A DNA stretch of 21,695 bases from Pseudomonadota bacterium (lineage in GTDB: Bacteria; Myxococcota_A; Polyangia; Polyangiales; Polyangiaceae): positions 1-21,695 of the forward strand of contig JAEYYX010000045.1 in NCBI GenBank assembly GCA_023428245.1. Reading direction: 5' to 3'. A program made the translations under genes and the position numbers. Each line of letters opens with the position of its first letter. Within the stretch, counting starts at the first letter, position 1. This document shows positions 21,050 through 21,695 of this stretch, piece after piece. The notes beneath the pieces are model-generated. The model worked only from the letters and a program-made list of their open reading frames with translations, ran no database searches and was not told the origin of the DNA.

Positions 21050-21671
21050 CGTGCTCGAGCAGGATGCGCTTGCGCTTGGCGCGCGCGGCGAGGTCCTTCA
21101 CGCCGTACTGGCGGTAGCGCCACATCTTGTAGGGCGCGAGCTCGAGCTCGAGCAGCGCGAGCACGTCGTCGTAGCGCTCGGCGGCGACCAGCGCGCTCAG
21201 GCAGTTGGTCGTGCCCTTGAAGAATCCACGCAGGCTCGGGTCCGGGCTCCACGCGAGCTTCACCGTTTCCATGAGACGGTCGGCCCATGCCGAGGCGATC
21301 TCCTTCGAGGCGCAGAGCGTGCCCCAGTGGTCGCCGAGCCACTCGATGTAGGGGATGCCATCGTCCTGGTACGCCTCGAACAGCCGCTCGAGCCACGCCT
21401 CGCGCGTCTTCGCGTCAGCCGGCGCGTCCGCGATGATCGGCACCAGCTCCGCGATGGCGTTGTTGACGGCGGTGCCGATCGAGCCCGATGAGCTGTCCAC
21501 CCGTTCGAGCGCTGGCGACACGCGCTCGGGGAACGCGATGGCTCCCTCGGCGGCGAGCAAGGGCTCGTACTGCCCGCGTCGTGCCCTCCGCGGCGGGCAG
21601 GCTTCAGCAGCACTAGTAACGCCGGCTTGACTAATAAGACCCGCTGGTAAAGGATTCGTTCCTAGCGCCAC
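21050..21671 (-). pseudogene. Conserved hypothetical protein, probably truncated at its 3' end
   Basis: On the minus strand, residues from about QYEPLLAAEGAIAFPERVSP (21590 downwards) to MWRYRQYGVKDLAA (about 21085) resemble a conserved family of unknown function that I recall as about 300 residues long, helical and repeat-like (SSSGSIGTAVNNAIAELVPI, YIEWLGDHWGTLCASKEIAS, GFFKGTTNCLSALVAAERYD). After about 21075 the similarity ends in a basic stretch, and the same frame continues antisense through the beta-lactamase-like gene to 20547, which is unlikely to be real. Upstream the frame is open to the window edge with no convincing start (GTG 21671 is only nominal), and the ~27 codons before the family similarity look unrelated. 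Both ends therefore appear disturbed. No function is assigned. Confidence 0.45.
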
Positions 21672-21691
21672 GCCCTGGTAACGCCGGCTTG
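21613..21691. repeat. Short direct repeat, two copies 62 bp apart
   Basis: CT[A/G]GTAACGCCGGCTTG occurs at 21613-21629 and 21675-21691 with 16 of 17 bases identical, in the more AT-rich sequence between the truncated gene and the right edge. A partial third match, CTGGTAA, lies at ~21644-21650. The copies are not in the same reading frame, so they are not protein repeats. They may mark a rearrangement junction or an intergenic repeat array that continues past the window. Confidence 0.6.
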
Positions 21692-21695
21692 CCCA

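Noticed and set aside
21613..21691. The right-edge repeats as integron attC sites or a tRNA.
   Set aside because: The repeats lack the inverted R/L box layout and core GTTRRRY of attC sites, and no cloverleaf can be formed from either strand.

Overview
The window looks like a chromosomal segment from a high-GC myxobacterium (Myxococcota, probably Polyangia-like). This is an inference from overall composition and from several lipoproteins in which the lipidated Cys is followed by long Gly/Ser/Asp-rich linkers, a habit common in that phylum. No rRNA, tRNA, CRISPR array or intact insertion sequence was seen.

Layout. (1) 1-2066: the 5' part of a Gly-rich lipoprotein gene (minus strand, running off the left edge), a TetR-family regulator whose 5' end carries an imperfect 95-bp tandem duplication that shifts the frame, and a DUF1697 protein. 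(2) 2067-4361: a clade-3-like haem catalase followed by a classical short-chain dehydrogenase, ending in a strong inverted-repeat terminator shared with the convergent operon. (3) 4380-8634, minus strand: a tightly coupled operon for a type-I-secretion-like envelope exporter (ABC membrane subunit, HlyD-type adaptor, TolC-type outer-membrane channel; GTGA overlaps at both junctions). Its ABC subunit has the peptidase-like and membrane domains but no ATPase domain. (4) 8752-12898: two divergent lipoproteins of unknown function, the second overlapping an O-antigen ligase/polymerase-like membrane protein with a TPR-like C-terminus. (5) 12899-13868: a fragment of a dead short-chain dehydrogenase gene, a DUF1801 protein and several hairpins. 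(6) 13917-19394: a compact eight-gene arsenic resistance operon, arsR-arsD-arsA-osmC-arsC-acr3-arsC2-arsN2. (7) 19596-21695: a serine beta-lactamase-like lipoprotein facing a conserved hypothetical gene that appears to have lost its 3' end, next to a short direct repeat at the right edge.

In the ars operon, the two ArsC enzymes reduce arsenate to arsenite, ArsD delivers arsenite to the ATPase ArsA, Acr3 exports it, and ArsR switches the operon. OsmC (thiol peroxidase-like) and ArsN2 (acetyltransferase-like) are accessory members. A dyad overlapping the predicted arsR promoter recurs, inverted and with 15/20 matches, in front of arsD, which suggests two ArsR operators.

The most unusual points are the exporter operon without its own ATPase domain, the repeated ArsR-operator-like dyad, the dual ArsC plus OsmC composition of the ars operon, and the tandem duplication inside the TetR gene.
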